In this document: positions 1 through 8,998 of the stretch, one piece after another
Numbering within the stretch: position 1 is the first letter of the stretch
How the letters are laid out: the number at the start of each line of letters is the position of its first letter
Assembly (NCBI RefSeq): GCF_000185725.2
Contig: NZ_KI391953.1
Coordinates: 1,604,750-1,668,749 of the forward strand
Source of the DNA: Segniliparus rugosus ATCC BAA-974
GTDB lineage: Bacteria; Actinomycetota; Actinomycetes; Mycobacteriales; Mycobacteriaceae
Length of the DNA: 64,000 bases
Reading direction: 5' to 3'
Program-made: the position numbers and the translations under genes
The notes under the pieces: generated by a model
Databases searched by the model: none
What the model was told of the DNA's origin: nothing
The model's input: only the letters and a program-made list of their open reading frames with translations

Positions 1-680
1 CGTTCGCCGTCATCGCGTCCAAAAGCCTGGACACCGCGTGGGTCTTCGCGATGAACCTTTTCTTGGTCTTCATGATCGTCGTGGGCTACCCGGTGCTCTA
101 CGAGACGTTGAGCCGGGGCCGGACCCTTGGCAAGATGGCGATGGGGCTGCGGGTGGTGGCCGAGGACGGCGGCCCGATCCGTTTCCGCCAAGCGCTGATC
201 CGAGGGCTCATGGCCGTGTTCGAGATCTACACGCTCGGCGCTGCCCCCGCCGTGATCAGCTCCTTGGTCTCGGCGAAGGGCAAACGGATCGGCGACGTCT
301 TCGCGGGGACGGTCGTGATCAACGAGCGGGCGGAGGGCGTCCGGCCGCCGCTGCCCATGCCGTGGGGGCTCGCGCCCTGGGCGAGCACGCTCTCCCTTGC
401 GCGGCTCACCCCTGAGCTGGCGTTGCTCGCGGGGCAGTACGTGCGGCGGGTCCGCGAGCTGCGCCCAGAGGTCGCCCAGGCGCTCGAACACCGGATCGCG
501 GACGAGATCGCGGCCTCGATCTCGCCGCCGCCCCCGGCGGACATGCCGAGAGGAACGTTGATCATCGCGGTGCTCGCCGAGCGCCACCGGCGCGAATGGC
601 AACGGTACGCCGAGGAGGCGGCCCGTCGGGACGCGCTGCGCGAGCGCCGGGCGCACGCCCTGGGCGTGGCGGTCGGGTGA
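1..680 (+). CDS. RDD family membrane protein, 5' end outside window
   Basis: The reading frame is open from the first bases of the window, so the start lies upstream and only the C-terminal part is present. The visible part begins in a hydrophobic helix, followed by the RDD-type signature GRTLGKMAMGLRVV. After that comes the segment KGKRIGDVFAGTVVINE, which is typical of the last membrane helix region of RDD proteins. The last 110 or so residues are a hydrophilic, Arg/Glu-rich tail that is predicted to be cytoplasmic. RDD proteins are small integral membrane proteins, often linked to transport or stress, and the exact role here is unknown. An internal ATG at position 51 is probably not the true start. 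Confidence 0.75.
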   Translation, partial: FAVIASKSLDTAWVFAMNLFLVFMIVVGYPVLYETLSRGRTLGKMAMGLRVVAEDGGPIRFRQALIRGLMAVFEIYTLGAAPAVISSLVSAKGKRIGDVFAGTVVINERAEGVRPPLPMPWGLAPWASTLSLARLTPELALLAGQYVRRVRELRPEVAQALEHRIADEIAASISPPPPADMPRGTLIIAVLAERHRREWQRYAEEAARRDALRERRAHALGVAVG

Positions 681-1012
681 TTGCCGCGAGGTCCGCGCGC
701 GTCCGAGTTCCACGGGTCGGCTCCGACCGGCGTGACCGTCTCGAAGAGCGGCAGGATCTTCGTGAACTCCCCCCCGATGGGCGACGGCGTCCCGTTCTCG
801 GCGGCGGAGCTGCACGGCGGGTGAAGAACCCGTGCCCGAGGCCAGCAGGCCCGACACGCTTCCCGTCGGATACGGCCGCAGGCTGCAGGTCGTCGCGAAC
901 CAGTCGAACCGCCGGGCCGGGGCCAACGCTGGCAAGGATGCGCGCCAAAAGCCCTCCCTCCTGCTTGGGCGCAGATCCTGCGCGCAGATGAGCGGCAGGG
1001 CAGAATAGAGAG
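681..1012. other. Gene-free stretch with possible decayed minus-strand coding remnant
   Basis: No intact gene is seen. On the minus strand two adjacent frames give peptides of ordinary amino-acid composition rather than the Arg/Ala-rich look of shadow frames. One runs from about 980 to 820 (containing LLARILASVGPGPAVRL) and the other from about 815 to 700 (containing GEFTKILPLFETVTPVGAD). Together they would fit a remnant broken by a frameshift near 815-820. The family is not recognised. The right end of the stretch carries the promoter of the alpha-galactosidase gene. Confidence 0.25.
1001..1006 (+). promoter_or_regulatory. -10 box of a probable leaderless promoter
   Basis: CAGAAT lies exactly six bases before the GTG start at 1013. 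That is the -10 to start spacing of leaderless actinobacterial transcripts. No Shine-Dalgarno sequence better than GAGAG is present. Confidence 0.4.
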
Positions 1013-2326
1013 GTGAAGTGGCACGGTCGCCGAACTGGCGCGGTGGCAGCGGCAACGCTCGTCCTCGTCGTCGCGGCGGTCCTTGCTTGGAACGTGATAC
1101 GGCTCTCCAGGAGCACGGCGCGCAGCGCCGCCGGGCCGGCGATCCCAGGACTGCCCGCGACTGCGCCGCTCGGGTGGAACTCGTGGAACGCGTACGGCTG
1201 CGACATCGACGAGGCCAAAATCCGCCACGCGGCGGACGCTCTCGTGTCGTCGGGGATGCGCGACGCGGGGTACCGCTACGTCGTCGTCGACGACTGCTGG
1301 TTCTCCCCGGAGCGGGACCCCACGGGGCAGTTGCGCGCCGACCCCGCCAGATTCCCCGGCGGCATGCGCGCGCTCGCGGACTACGCGCATGCCAGGGGGC
1401 TCGGATTCGGGATCTACTCCAGCGCCAGCCCCCAAACCTGCGCCCAGATGGCGGGCTCCTATCCGGGGTCGACAGGCAGCAGGGGACACGAGCGGCAAGA
1501 CGCCAGGACGTTCGCCGATTGGGGCGTGGACTTCCTGAAATACGACTGGTGCGGCTCCTCTGCCGACGCGGCCGAGACGGTCGACGTGTTCGCCGAGATG
1601 CGCGACGCGTTGCGCGCCACCGGCAGGCCGATCCTCTACAGCATCAACCCCAACAGCGGCAGCGGGGTGGCCCCTGGCGATCTGAACCGCTTCGCCGGGG
1701 TGGCGACGATGACCCGGATCAGCAGTGACGTCGTTCCGGTCTGGCACGCCCTCGGCGGAGAAGCGGGCATGATCGGCGTGCGCGACGCCGTGGACCGCGC
1801 CGCTGAGGGGAAGTTCTCCTGCGCGACGAGACCCGGGTACTTCTGCGACTACGACATGCTCGCCATCGGCGCGGCTCCGATGGTCGTGGACGGGGCTGAA
1901 ATCCCTGCGCTCACCTCGGAGGAGGAGCGCACCCAGCTGGCCATGTGGGCCATGTGGGCTGCGCCGCTGATGCTCGGCAACGAGCCGGACGGCGTGTCGG
2001 CCCGGACGCTGGGCCTGTTGACCAACCGGGCGCTGCTCGCCATCGACCAAGACCCGCTCGTGCGCCCCGCAGCCCCCGTTCGCGGCGGCGACGGGTCGCT
2101 GTGGACCCGTCCGCTGTCCGACGGGTCCACGGCGATAGCCCTGGTCAACCGGGACGACGCGCCTCGCCTCTTCTCTACGGGGCTCACGGGCCTCGGACTG
2201 CCGCTCTCGCGCCGCTACGAGGTGGCCGACGTTTTCGCGGGGACGAGCAGGGCGCAGAGCGTCATGCTGCGCGTGCTCGTTGCGCCCCACGACACGATGC
2301 TGCTCCGAGCGCGCGCGGTAAGCTGA
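1013..2326 (+). CDS. Glycoside hydrolase family 27 alpha-galactosidase-like protein
   Basis: The 437-residue protein has a single N-terminal hydrophobic segment (about residues 9-30) acting as a signal anchor, so the enzyme is probably exported or membrane-tethered. The GH27 barrel follows: LGWNSWNAYGC (53-63), VVVDDCW (90-96), the nucleophile motif KYDWCG with D178, and the acid/base motif RISSD with D239. A C-terminal beta domain completes the usual length. By family it should release terminal alpha-galactose or a related sugar from glycans. It overlaps no neighbour, and its stop is 4 bp before ribF, so the two may be co-transcribed. Substrate is unproven. Both catalytic aspartates are seen, so activity is likely. 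Confidence 0.85.
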   Translation: MKWHGRRTGAVAAATLVLVVAAVLAWNVIRLSRSTARSAAGPAIPGLPATAPLGWNSWNAYGCDIDEAKIRHAADALVSSGMRDAGYRYVVVDDCWFSPERDPTGQLRADPARFPGGMRALADYAHARGLGFGIYSSASPQTCAQMAGSYPGSTGSRGHERQDARTFADWGVDFLKYDWCGSSADAAETVDVFAEMRDALRATGRPILYSINPNSGSGVAPGDLNRFAGVATMTRISSDVVPVWHALGGEAGMIGVRDAVDRAAEGKFSCATRPGYFCDYDMLAIGAAPMVVDGAEIPALTSEEERTQLAMWAMWAAPLMLGNEPDGVSARTLGLLTNRALLAIDQDPLVRPAAPVRGGDGSLWTRPLSDGSTAIALVNRDDAPRLFSTGLTGLGLPLSRRYEVADVFAGTSRAQSVMLRVLVAPHDTMLLRARAVS

Positions 2327-2330
2327 CGCG

Positions 2331-3275
2331 GTGCGGCATTGGCGCGGGACCGAAGACATCTCCCCGGACTGGGGGCGATGCGTGGCGACTATTGGAACTT
2401 TCGACGGCGTGCACCGAGGCCACGCCGAACTCGTCCGACGCACGGTGAACGAGGCGCGCAAGCGCCGCCTGCCCTCGGCGCTGGTCACGTTCGACCCGCA
2501 CCCGGCGCAGGTGATCCGCGCCGGGGACCATCCGGCGCAGCTGACCACGCTCACCAGGAGGGCGGAGCTTGTGGGGCAGCTGGGCATCGACGTCTTCTGC
2601 GTCATCCCGTTCACCAGGGAACTTGCCAAGCAGTCGGCGGAGGAGTTCGTCCACGAGTTCCTCGTGAGCAAGCTGCATGTGGCGAAAGTGCTGGTGGGGG
2701 AGAACTTCACGTTCGGCTACAAGGCGACGGGCAAGATCGACATGCTTGTCGACCTCGGCCGCCGCTTCGGTTTCGAGGCGGAGGCGGTCCGGCTGTTCAC
2801 CGAGCACGCGGTCACCGTCTCCTCGACGTACATCCGCTCCGTCGTCGCGGCGGGCGACGTTTCCGCCGCCACCGAGGCGCTCGGCCGCCCGCACCGGGTC
2901 GAGGGCGTGGTCGTGCACGGGGACGGCAGGGGCCGCGAACTCGGTTTTCCGACCGCGAACGTGGCCCCGCCGATGTACTCGGCGATTCCCGCCGACGGCG
3001 TGTACGCGGCGTGGTTCTCGATCCTGAGCCCCGGCGGACGGTCGGCGCTGGGGCGTGTCCCCGCCGCGGTGTCGGTGGGGACCAATCCCACCTTCTCGGG
3101 CAGGGAGCGGACGGTGGAGGCGTATGTCCTCGACAAGAACGTCGACCTCTACGGCCAGTACGTCGCGGTCGATTTCGTGCGGCGGTTGCGGGACATGCGG
3201 GCGTTCAAGTCCCGTGAGGAGCTGGTGGAGGCTATCGCGCAAGATGTGGCGGAGACTCGCGAGGTCTTGCGGTAG
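2331..3275 (+). CDS. ribF: Bifunctional riboflavin kinase / FAD synthetase
   Basis: The 314-residue protein makes FMN from riboflavin and then FAD from FMN. The N-terminal nucleotidyltransferase half has GTFDGVHRGHAELV (23-36) and the segment FTFGYKATG. The C-terminal kinase half has GRELGFPTANV and the NPTF segment. Length is normal for the family. The GTG start at 2331 follows the alpha-galactosidase stop by 4 bp. In M. tuberculosis ribF also lies upstream of rpsO and pnp (gpsI), as here. The last 103 bp of the gene recur, base for base, 176 bp further downstream as a decayed copy. Confidence 0.95.
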   Translation: MRHWRGTEDISPDWGRCVATIGTFDGVHRGHAELVRRTVNEARKRRLPSALVTFDPHPAQVIRAGDHPAQLTTLTRRAELVGQLGIDVFCVIPFTRELAKQSAEEFVHEFLVSKLHVAKVLVGENFTFGYKATGKIDMLVDLGRRFGFEAEAVRLFTEHAVTVSSTYIRSVVAAGDVSAATEALGRPHRVEGVVVHGDGRGRELGFPTANVAPPMYSAIPADGVYAAWFSILSPGGRSALGRVPAAVSVGTNPTFSGRERTVEAYVLDKNVDLYGQYVAVDFVRRLRDMRAFKSREELVEAIAQDVAETREVLR

Positions 3276-3297
3276 CGGTTCGTTTCGGACAAGGTTC

Positions 3298-3451
3298 GTC
3301 CTCGACAAGAACGTCACGGAGCTTGTGCGGCCAGTGCGTCGTGGTCGTTTTCGTGCGGCGGTTGCGGGACATGCGGGCGTTCAAGTCCCGTGAGGAGCTG
3401 GTGGAGGCTATCGCGCAAGATGTGGCGGAGACTCGCGAGGTCTTGCGGTAG
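3298..3451 (+). repeat. Decayed tandem copy of the ribF 3' end
   Basis: Positions 3298-3451 repeat 3126-3275 of ribF. The first 50 bases are diverged with small indels. From 3349 to 3451 the copy is identical to 3173-3275, including the TAG stop. There is no start codon context of its own, so it is not expected to make a protein. It lies between ribF and the rpsO promoter. Similar gene-end copies occur after metB and after the prolyl oligopeptidase gene in this window. Confidence 0.9.
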
Positions 3452-3475
3452 GGATTTCGCGTTCGGCCTTGGAGC

Positions 3476-3484
3476 TGCTAAAAT
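3476..3484 (+). promoter_or_regulatory. Extended -10 promoter of rpsO
   Basis: TGCTAAAAT is an extended -10 element (TG, one base, TAAAAT) about 80 bp before the rpsO start. It leaves a leader long enough for the S15-binding structure known upstream of rpsO in other bacteria. It lies just beyond the duplicated ribF end. Confidence 0.45.
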
Positions 3485-3562
3485 CCCTCCTCGGCGTTTC
3501 TGCGGCCCGCAGCGGTGCGCCGCTCTCTCTGACATGCGGAGCTGAAACAAAGGAGCACCCTC

Positions 3563-3832
3563 ATGGCGTTGACCGCTGAGGCGAAGAAAGCAATCCTGGC
3601 CGAGTACGGCCTGCACGACACCGACACCGGTTCCCCTGAGGCGCAGATCGCCCTGTTGAGCCGTCGTATCTCGGACCTCACCGAGCACCTCAAGGAGCAC
3701 AAGCACGACCACCACTCCCGCCGGGGCCTTCTGCTCCTGGTCGGCCAGCGTCGCCGCCTGCTCAAATACCTGACCCGCGTGGACATCAACCGCTACCGCA
3801 CGATCATCGCGAAGCTGGGCATTCGCCGCTGA
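3563..3832 (+). CDS. rpsO: 30S ribosomal protein S15
   Basis: The 89-residue protein has the standard S15 length and sequence, including [14 protein letters not shown], the [23 protein letters not shown] core (residues 44-66) and a C-terminal [14 protein letters not shown]15 is a primary 16S rRNA-binding protein of the small subunit platform. A strong Shine-Dalgarno (AAAGGAG) precedes the ATG. A terminator hairpin follows directly, and pnp comes next, as in most bacteria. Confidence 0.98.
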   Translation: MALTAEAKKAILAEYGLHDTDTGSPEAQIALLSRRISDLTEHLKEHKHDHHSRRGLLLLVGQRRRLLKYLTRVDINRYRTIIAKLGIRR

Positions 3833-3846
3833 GCTTCGGCTCCACC

Positions 3847-3883
3847 GCGGAAAAGGCAGACCAAATTGGTCTGCCTTTTCCGC
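3847..3883 (+). terminator. Intrinsic-type terminator hairpin after rpsO
   Basis: Perfect 17-bp inverted repeat (left arm starting GCGGAAAAGG, loop of 3 bases) immediately after the rpsO stop. Only a weak T-run follows, so some read-through into pnp is possible. The hairpin could also be a processing site, as in the rpsO-pnp transcripts of other bacteria. Confidence 0.8.
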
Positions 3884-4083
3884 TTTATCCGGGGCCAGTG
3901 CTACCCTTTCTCTCGGCAGAAGCTTCGGCGTGCCCTCGTTCTTCTGACGGTCTTCGGTGGTGGCTTCCGCAAGCGGCAGCTTGCGGTGGCTTCGATCGAC
4001 GGCCGTGCGTGTGGGAGACGGATGGGCTGGCTGCTGCGTTCTGCCATGCCAAGACATCCTGTGCAATGAGAGGAACCTTCCCC

Positions 4084-6279
4084 ATGTCGACCAATAAACC
4101 TGAGGTGCACGAGGTCACTTGTGAGCTCGACAACGGCGCGTACGGCGTCCGCACCGTGAAATTCCAGACCGGCAAGCTCGCCCAGCAGGCGGCCGGCTCG
4201 GTCTTCGCCTCCCTCGACGAGGACACCACCGTCCTGTCCGCCACCACGTACTCCTCGCAGCCGAAGAGCCAGTTCGACTTCTTCCCGCTCACCGTGGACG
4301 TGGAAGAGCGGATGTACGCCGCAGGCCGCATCCCCGGCTCCTTCTTCCGCCGCGAGGGCCGTCCCTCCACCGAGGCAATCCTCGCCTGCCGGCTCATCGA
4401 CCGCCCGCTGCGCCCGTCCTTCGTCGACGGCCTGCGCAACGAGGTGCAGATCGTCGTCACCGTGCTCTCGCTGAACCCGAACGCCCTGTACGACGTGCTC
4501 GCGATCAACGCGGCCTCCGCGTCCACCCGGCTCTCGGGCCTGCCCTTCTCCGGCCCCATCGCCGGCGTCCGGGTCGCCCTCATCGGCAGCCAGTGGGTCG
4601 CTTTCCCGACTGTCGAGCAGCTTGAAGGGGCGGTCTTCGACATGGTCGTCGCGGGCCGCGTGCTCGACGACGGCGACGTGGCGGTCATGATGGTCGAGGC
4701 CGAGGCCACCGACCACGCGATCAAGCTCATCGAGGGCGGCGCGACCAAGCCGACCGAAGAGGTCGTCGCCGAGGGCCTCGAGGCGGCCAAGCCCTTCCTC
4801 AAGCAGCTCGCCATCGCGCAGGAGGCCCTCGCCGCCGTCGCGGGCAAGGAGGCCTTCGAGCTCCAGCAGTTCCACGCGTACCAGCAGGACGTCTACGAGG
4901 CAGTTGACTTCAACGCCCGCGCGGTCCTGTCCGAGGCGCTGAGCCTGCCGGGCAAGCTGGAGCGCGAGGCTCGGATCGAAGAGATCAAGTCCGCCGCGAA
5001 GGAGCAGTTGGAGCCGCAGTTCGAGGGCCGCGAGGGCGAGATTTCCGCCGCCTTCCGTTCGCTGAACAAGAAGCTCGTGCGCGAGCGGATCCTCTCCGAC
5101 GGCTTCCGCATCGACGGCCGGGGCCTGCGGGAGATCCGCCCGCTCTCCGTCGAGATCAGCCCGATCCCCAGGGTGCACGGCAGCGCGCTGTTCCAGCGCG
5201 GCGAGACCCAGATCCTCGGCGTCACCACCCTGGACCTTTTGAAGATGGCCCAGGAGGTCGACGCGCTCGGCCCGGTCACCAAGCGGCACTACATGCACCA
5301 CTACAACTTCCCGCCGTACTCCACCGGCGAGACCGGCCGCGTCGGCTCCCCGAAGCGCCGCGAGATCGGCCACGGCGCGCTCGCCGAGCGCGCGCTGGTG
5401 CCGGTGCTGCCCGACCAGGCGGACTTCCCGTACGCCATCCGGCAGGTCTCCGAGGCGCTGGGCTCGAACGGCTCCACCTCCATGGGCTCGGTCTGCGCCT
5501 CCACGATGTCCCTGCTCGCGGCGGGCGTGCCGATCAAGGCCCCGGTCGCGGGCATCGCGATGGGCCTGGTGTCCGGCGAGGTGAACGGCGAGACCAAGTA
5601 CGTCACCTTGACCGACATCCTCGGAGCCGAGGACGCGTTCGGCGACATGGACTTCAAGGTGGCGGGCACCCGCGACTTCGTGACCGCGCTGCAGCTGGAC
5701 ACCAAGCTCGACGGCATCCCCTCGCAGGTCCTCGCGGGCGCGCTCGCGCAGGCCAAGGAGGCTCGCGACACCATCCTCGACGTGATCGCCGACGCCATCG
5801 ACGAGCCGGGCGAGCTTTCGCCGCACGCGCCTCGGATCACCACCATCAAGATCCCGGTGGACAAGATCGGCGAGGTCATCGGCCCCAAGGGCAAGATGAT
5901 CAACTCGATCACCGAGGAGACCGGCGCGAACATCTCCATCGAGGACGACGGCACCGTGTACGTCGCCGCCACCAGCGGGGACTCCGCGCAGGCTGCGATC
6001 GACAAGATCAACGCCATCGCGAACCCGCAGCTCCCGAAGGTCGGCGAGCGCTACCTCGGCACGGTCGTGAAGACCACCGCGTTCGGCGCGTTCGTCTCGC
6101 TCACACCGGGCAAGGACGGCCTCGTGCACATTTCGAAGCTCGGCAACGGCAAGCGGATCGCGAGCGTCGAGGACGTGGTGCAGATCGGCTCGAAGCTGCG
6201 CGTCGAGATCGCCGACATCGACGACCGGGGCAAGATCAGCCTGATCGTGGCGCAGGAGGAGGTTCCGGCGCAGGTGTAA
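4084..6279 (+). CDS. pnp: Polyribonucleotide nucleotidyltransferase (PNPase)
   Basis: The 731-residue 3'-to-5' phosphorolytic exoribonuclease acts in mRNA decay. Two RNase PH-like halves are seen: the first with [22 protein letters not shown], the second with [13 protein letters not shown] and the phosphate-binding segment around [14 protein letters not shown]. They are followed by a KH domain (about 585-640, [11 protein letters not shown]) and an S1 domain (about 653-725, [13 protein letters not shown]). The frame is open to 3898, but ATG 4084 is chosen because GAGAGGA lies just upstream and homologues begin there. It is the GpsI orthologue of M. tuberculosis, downstream of rpsO. A strong hairpin ends the unit. 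Confidence 0.97.
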   Translation: MSTNKPEVHEVTCELDNGAYGVRTVKFQTGKLAQQAAGSVFASLDEDTTVLSATTYSSQPKSQFDFFPLTVDVEERMYAAGRIPGSFFRREGRPSTEAILACRLIDRPLRPSFVDGLRNEVQIVVTVLSLNPNALYDVLAINAASASTRLSGLPFSGPIAGVRVALIGSQWVAFPTVEQLEGAVFDMVVAGRVLDDGDVAVMMVEAEATDHAIKLIEGGATKPTEEVVAEGLEAAKPFLKQLAIAQEALAAVAGKEAFELQQFHAYQQDVYEAVDFNARAVLSEALSLPGKLEREARIEEIKSAAKEQLEPQFEGREGEISAAFRSLNKKLVRERILSDGFRIDGRGLREIRPLSVEISPIPRVHGSALFQRGETQILGVTTLDLLKMAQEVDALGPVTKRHYMHHYNFPPYSTGETGRVGSPKRREIGHGALAERALVPVLPDQADFPYAIRQVSEALGSNGSTSMGSVCASTMSLLAAGVPIKAPVAGIAMGLVSGEVNGETKYVTLTDILGAEDAFGDMDFKVAGTRDFVTALQLDTKLDGIPSQVLAGALAQAKEARDTILDVIADAIDEPGELSPHAPRITTIKIPVDKIGEVIGPKGKMINSITEETGANISIEDDGTVYVAATSGDSAQAAIDKINAIANPQLPKVGERYLGTVVKTTAFGAFVSLTPGKDGLVHISKLGNGKRIASVEDVVQIGSKLRVEIADIDDRGKISLIVAQEEVPAQV

Positions 6280-6289
6280 GCGCCCGCAC

Positions 6290-6335
6290 GAACGTGGCAG
6301 GCCCCGGTCGATTTCGACCGGGGCCTGCCACGTTC
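6290..6335 (+). terminator. Strong terminator hairpin after pnp
   Basis: Perfect 21-bp inverted repeat (6290-6310 and 6315-6335) with a 4-base loop, starting 11 bp after the pnp stop. There is no long T-run, as is usual in high-GC actinobacteria. Confidence 0.85.
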
Positions 6336-6342
6336 TCGACCA

Positions 6343-6516
6343 ATGGCGAAGGGGCTCGTTCCACCACATGACCGAGGCGAGCCCTCGGCCTGCCGCCTCG
6401 CGGTAGAACTGCCGCAGTTCTGGATCCCCTCGCTCTGGGCGGCCGCGCCTGTCGCCGCCGAGGTGCTGGCCACCCGCGCCACCTGGGCGGGCTACAACGC
6501 GGTGATGGCCGAGTAG
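6343..6516 (+). CDS. Small ORF (57 aa) of unknown function, possibly a gene remnant
   Basis: An ATG frame of 57 codons begins 8 bp after the pnp terminator. The peptide has a plausible composition, with FWIPSLWAAAPVAAEVL forming a short hydrophobic helix. No Shine-Dalgarno sequence is visible and no family is recognised. It overlaps the 3' end of the minus-strand frame 6492-6791. It could be the tail of a lost gene. Confidence 0.2.
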   Translation: MAKGLVPPHDRGEPSACRLAVELPQFWIPSLWAAAPVAAEVLATRATWAGYNAVMAE

Positions 6517-6791
6517 GAGCAGCTGTAGTCCGGTTCGGCCCGGAGGACAGAATGGCCTTCGTAGCTAAGCCGCAGCGCCTCTTGGGCCTGCGGCCCGACG
6601 TCGGCAATCGTTGCCAAGCGCGCCGGATCCGCGCAGCAGGTTTCAGCCGCCTTCGGTCCCAGAGCGCGGATCTGGGACATAGAGGCGGGCCAGGCTCTGG
6701 ATGCAGACGCGCGCCAGCCGAGCCGTTTCTCGCCAATTGTGTACTTCGTCCACAGCGCCCACTCGGCCGCCTCACGTCGCGTGAGGGGCAA
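6492..6791 (-). CDS. Hypothetical protein (99 aa), weakly supported
   Basis: This minus-strand frame downstream of cysE starts with TTG at 6791 and has no good Shine-Dalgarno sequence. The peptide contains Lys, Tyr, Trp and Cys in normal proportions (for example WALWTKYTIGEKRLGWRA), unlike the Arg-rich shadow frames around it. The frame is also open upstream of the TTG, into cysE. No domain is recognised. It may be a real short gene read through from cysE or a decayed tail. Together with the 57-aa ORF it accounts for the 6336-6817 gap. Confidence 0.3.
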   Translation of the reverse strand: MPLTRREAAEWALWTKYTIGEKRLGWRASASRAWPASMSQIRALGPKAAETCCADPARLATIADVGPQAQEALRLSYEGHSVLRAEPDYSCSYSAITAL

Positions 6792-6817
6792 GCCAGCCCG
6801 TCCGCGTGTCAGCGGAG

Positions 6818-7402
6818 TCAGATGTACATCGCGGGGTCGATGTAGGTCGTCGGGTCGACTCCCGGTTCGCGCTGTTTCTCAGTGCGGCGGCGCACGACGG
6901 CGGGGATGCCCGTCGCGATGGACTCCGGCGGCACGTCGCGAGTGACCACGGCGTTGGCCCCGATGGCGCTGTCGTCGCCGATCTGCAGCGGGCCGAGGAC
7001 TTTCGCCCCGGCTCCGACGGTGACCCGGTTGCCGATCGTCGGGTGGCGTTTGCCGGTGTGCAGGGACCGCCCGCCGAGCGTGACGCCGTGGTACACCATG
7101 ACGTCGTCGCCGATCTCAGTGGTCTCCCCGATGACCACGCCCATGCCGTGGTCGATGAAGAACCTGCGTCCGATGGTCGCCCCCGGATGGATCTCGACAC
7201 CGGTGAAGAACCGGGCGAGCTGGGACAGCACCCTTGCGGGCCCGCGCAAGGCCGGTCTGGCCCACAACCGGTGGGCGAGCCGGTAGCACCAGATCGCGTG
7301 CAGTCCCGAGTAGACGAGGGCGTTCTCCCAGTCGCCGCGCGCGGCCGGGTCGTGGCTCCGCGCGTTCTGCATGTCTTCGCGGAACGCGGACAAGATGGAC
7401 AT
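6818..7402 (-). CDS. cysE: Serine O-acetyltransferase
   Basis: The 194-residue enzyme makes O-acetylserine from serine and acetyl-CoA, the substrate of the adjacent cysK product. The N-terminal helical part is followed by the left-handed beta-helix built of hexapeptide repeats. Its active-site segments are [25 protein letters not shown] and [11 protein letters not shown] (about 70-115). It is shorter than the E. coli enzyme, as usual for actinobacterial CysE. It starts 6 bp after the cysK stop, forming a cysK-cysE operon. Confidence 0.95.
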   Translation of the reverse strand: MSILSAFREDMQNARSHDPAARGDWENALVYSGLHAIWCYRLAHRLWARPALRGPARVLSQLARFFTGVEIHPGATIGRRFFIDHGMGVVIGETTEIGDDVMVYHGVTLGGRSLHTGKRHPTIGNRVTVGAGAKVLGPLQIGDDSAIGANAVVTRDVPPESIATGIPAVVRRRTEKQREPGVDPTTYIDPAMYI

Positions 7403-7408
7403 GGCCGG

Positions 7409-8344
7409 TCAGTCCCGGAGGTGTTCGAAGAGCGGGGTGGAGATGTACCGCTCGCCGAAGTCGGGGACGACGACGACAATGAGCTTGCCTGCGTTCTCCG
7501 GGCGTTTCGCCAGCTCGATCCCGGCCCAGACGTTCGCGCCCGCCGAGATGCCGCCGAGAATGCCCTCTTCGGTGCCGAGCGCGCGGGCGACGCGGATCGC
7601 GTCGTCGAATTCGACGTCGACGATCTCGTCGTAGACGTCGCGGTCGAGCACTTCGGGGATGAAGTTCGCGCCGATCCCTTGGATCTTGTGGGGCCCGGCC
7701 TCGCCGCCGTTGAGGATAGGGGAGTCTTTGGGCTCGACCCCGACGATCCGCACGTCGGGCTTGCGCGCCTTGAGCGCCTGCCCGACGCCGGTCAGCGTCC
7801 CGCCGGTCCCGATGCCCGCCACGAAGACGTCGACGGCCCCGTCGGTGTCGGCCCAGACCTCCTCGGCGGTGGTAGCGCGGTGGATCGCCGGATTGGCGGG
7901 GTTGGCGAATTGGTCGGCGGCCACGGCGTTATGGGTGTCCGCGATGATCTGCTTGGCTTTCGCGACGGCTCCGGCCATGCCCTCAGCGCCAGGGGTCAGC
8001 ACGATCTCGGCCCCGAACGCGCGCAGGATCACCCGGCGCTCCACGGACATCGTGTCCGGCATCGTGAGGATCACCTTGTACCCTCGGGCGGCTCCGACCA
8101 TCGCCAGCGCGATCCCGGTGTTGCCGCTGGTAGCCTCGACGATGGTGCCGCCCGGACGAAGCTCGCCCGAGCGTTCGGCGGCGTCGACGATCGCCACGCC
8201 GATGCGGTCTTTGACGCTGTTGGCGGGATTGTAGAACTCAAGTTTCACCACGACCTGCGCGTCCAGCCCCGCAGTCAGCCGGTTGAGCCGGACGAGCGGC
8301 GTTCGCCCGACCAAATCGCTGACGTTCTCGTAAATGTTGCTCAT
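7409..8344 (-). CDS. cysK: Cysteine synthase A (O-acetylserine sulfhydrylase)
   Basis: The 311-residue PLP enzyme joins O-acetylserine and sulfide to give cysteine. The PLP lysine is K45 in NSVKDR. The substrate loop is [14 protein letters not shown], and the phosphate-binding [10 protein letters not shown] segment follows. The start [18 protein letters not shown] at 8344 is preferred over a longer frame to 8392, because GGAAGGG precedes it and homologues begin there. It heads the cysK-cysE operon. Confidence 0.96.
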   Translation of the reverse strand: MSNIYENVSDLVGRTPLVRLNRLTAGLDAQVVVKLEFYNPANSVKDRIGVAIVDAAERSGELRPGGTIVEATSGNTGIALAMVGAARGYKVILTMPDTMSVERRVILRAFGAEIVLTPGAEGMAGAVAKAKQIIADTHNAVAADQFANPANPAIHRATTAEEVWADTDGAVDVFVAGIGTGGTLTGVGQALKARKPDVRIVGVEPKDSPILNGGEAGPHKIQGIGANFIPEVLDRDVYDEIVDVEFDDAIRVARALGTEEGILGGISAGANVWAGIELAKRPENAGKLIVVVVPDFGERYISTPLFEHLRD

Positions 8345-8663
8345 CGCTGACCCTTCCCGCGGCCCGGTGGCGCCACTGCCTGCTCGACTCACAGTACGTT
8401 ACCTGCTGTTGCCCCACGTCTCCTGCCCGCAGGCCGCCAGCGGCCGGGCACTGTCCCTGCCTGCTGCGACGAGAGCGCGGATCCCGGCGGGGAAACAGAT
8501 CAACGTGCCCGAAAATCGTCGACGGGTCCGTCCTGGGGATATCGCGCTGTTGCCGCGCGAAGGATGCGCGCTCACGCGCGGGCGCACGGACGTTGTCGAA
8601 GGGCGGCCGTTTCGGCCCGGTTTCTGGCCGTGCGCAGCCTCGAGGCACAGGTACCATCGTTCG
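8345..8663. other. Divergent intergenic region between cysK and 8664-8984
   Basis: 319 bp with no supported gene. It should hold the cysK promoter. On the other strand, TACCAT at 8652-8657 lies exactly six bases before the GTG at 8664, which fits a leaderless promoter. Several GC-rich short inverted repeats (for example around 8566-8585) are present and of unknown meaning. Confidence 0.4.
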
Positions 8664-8984
8664 GTGATTCAGGACGGCATACCCCCTCTCGGCGAAGAAC
8701 TTCTGTACGCGGTCGTGTTCGAGGACGAGCTTTTCGACGACTTCGGGGCGTGGGTGCTGTTCCTCCCGGTCCTCTATTTGCCGACCCTCACAAGCTCCGG
8801 GGCCGTCCGCGTCGCGAGCAGGGCGAAATACGCGATCAAGGTCGAAGGCTTCGGCCTTGTGCCCGCCGTCGTCGCCCTGAACAAGGACAAGGACTTCATC
8901 CAGCTCACCGAATGGCGCCGACTCGTGCCGGACAGCCATGTGGCCGCGTGGGCGGCTGTGGTGACCACCCGGCCGGGGTTCTGA
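8664..8984 (+). CDS. Conserved-looking hypothetical protein (106 aa)
   Basis: The protein is not assigned to a family. It is mixed alpha/beta with an acidic N-terminal stretch (VVFEDELFDDFGAW) and a moderately hydrophobic segment (VLFLPVLYLPTL, about 31-42). No signal peptide or Cys is present. The GTG start is chosen because a -10 box (TACCAT) stands exactly six bases upstream and composition becomes shadow-like before it. It is convergent with the poly-gamma-glutamate hydrolase-like gene, 14 bp apart. Confidence 0.55.
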   Translation: MIQDGIPPLGEELLYAVVFEDELFDDFGAWVLFLPVLYLPTLTSSGAVRVASRAKYAIKVEGFGLVPAVVALNKDKDFIQLTEWRRLVPDSHVAAWAAVVTTRPGF

Positions 8985-8998
8985 CGCGCCGCGAGCGG

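Noticed and set aside
227-2710. Long minus-strand open frame (over 800 codons) opposite the GH27 and ribF genes
   Set aside because: It is an antisense shadow of high-GC coding DNA. Composition is abnormal and it runs opposite two well-recognised genes.
3898-4083. N-terminal extension of PNPase
   Set aside because: It would add 62 residues starting inside the rpsO terminator region. ATG 4084 has a good ribosome site and matches homologues.
3901-6369. Long minus-strand open frame opposite pnp
   Set aside because: It mirrors the codon structure of pnp. No family features are seen, and pnp is unmistakable.
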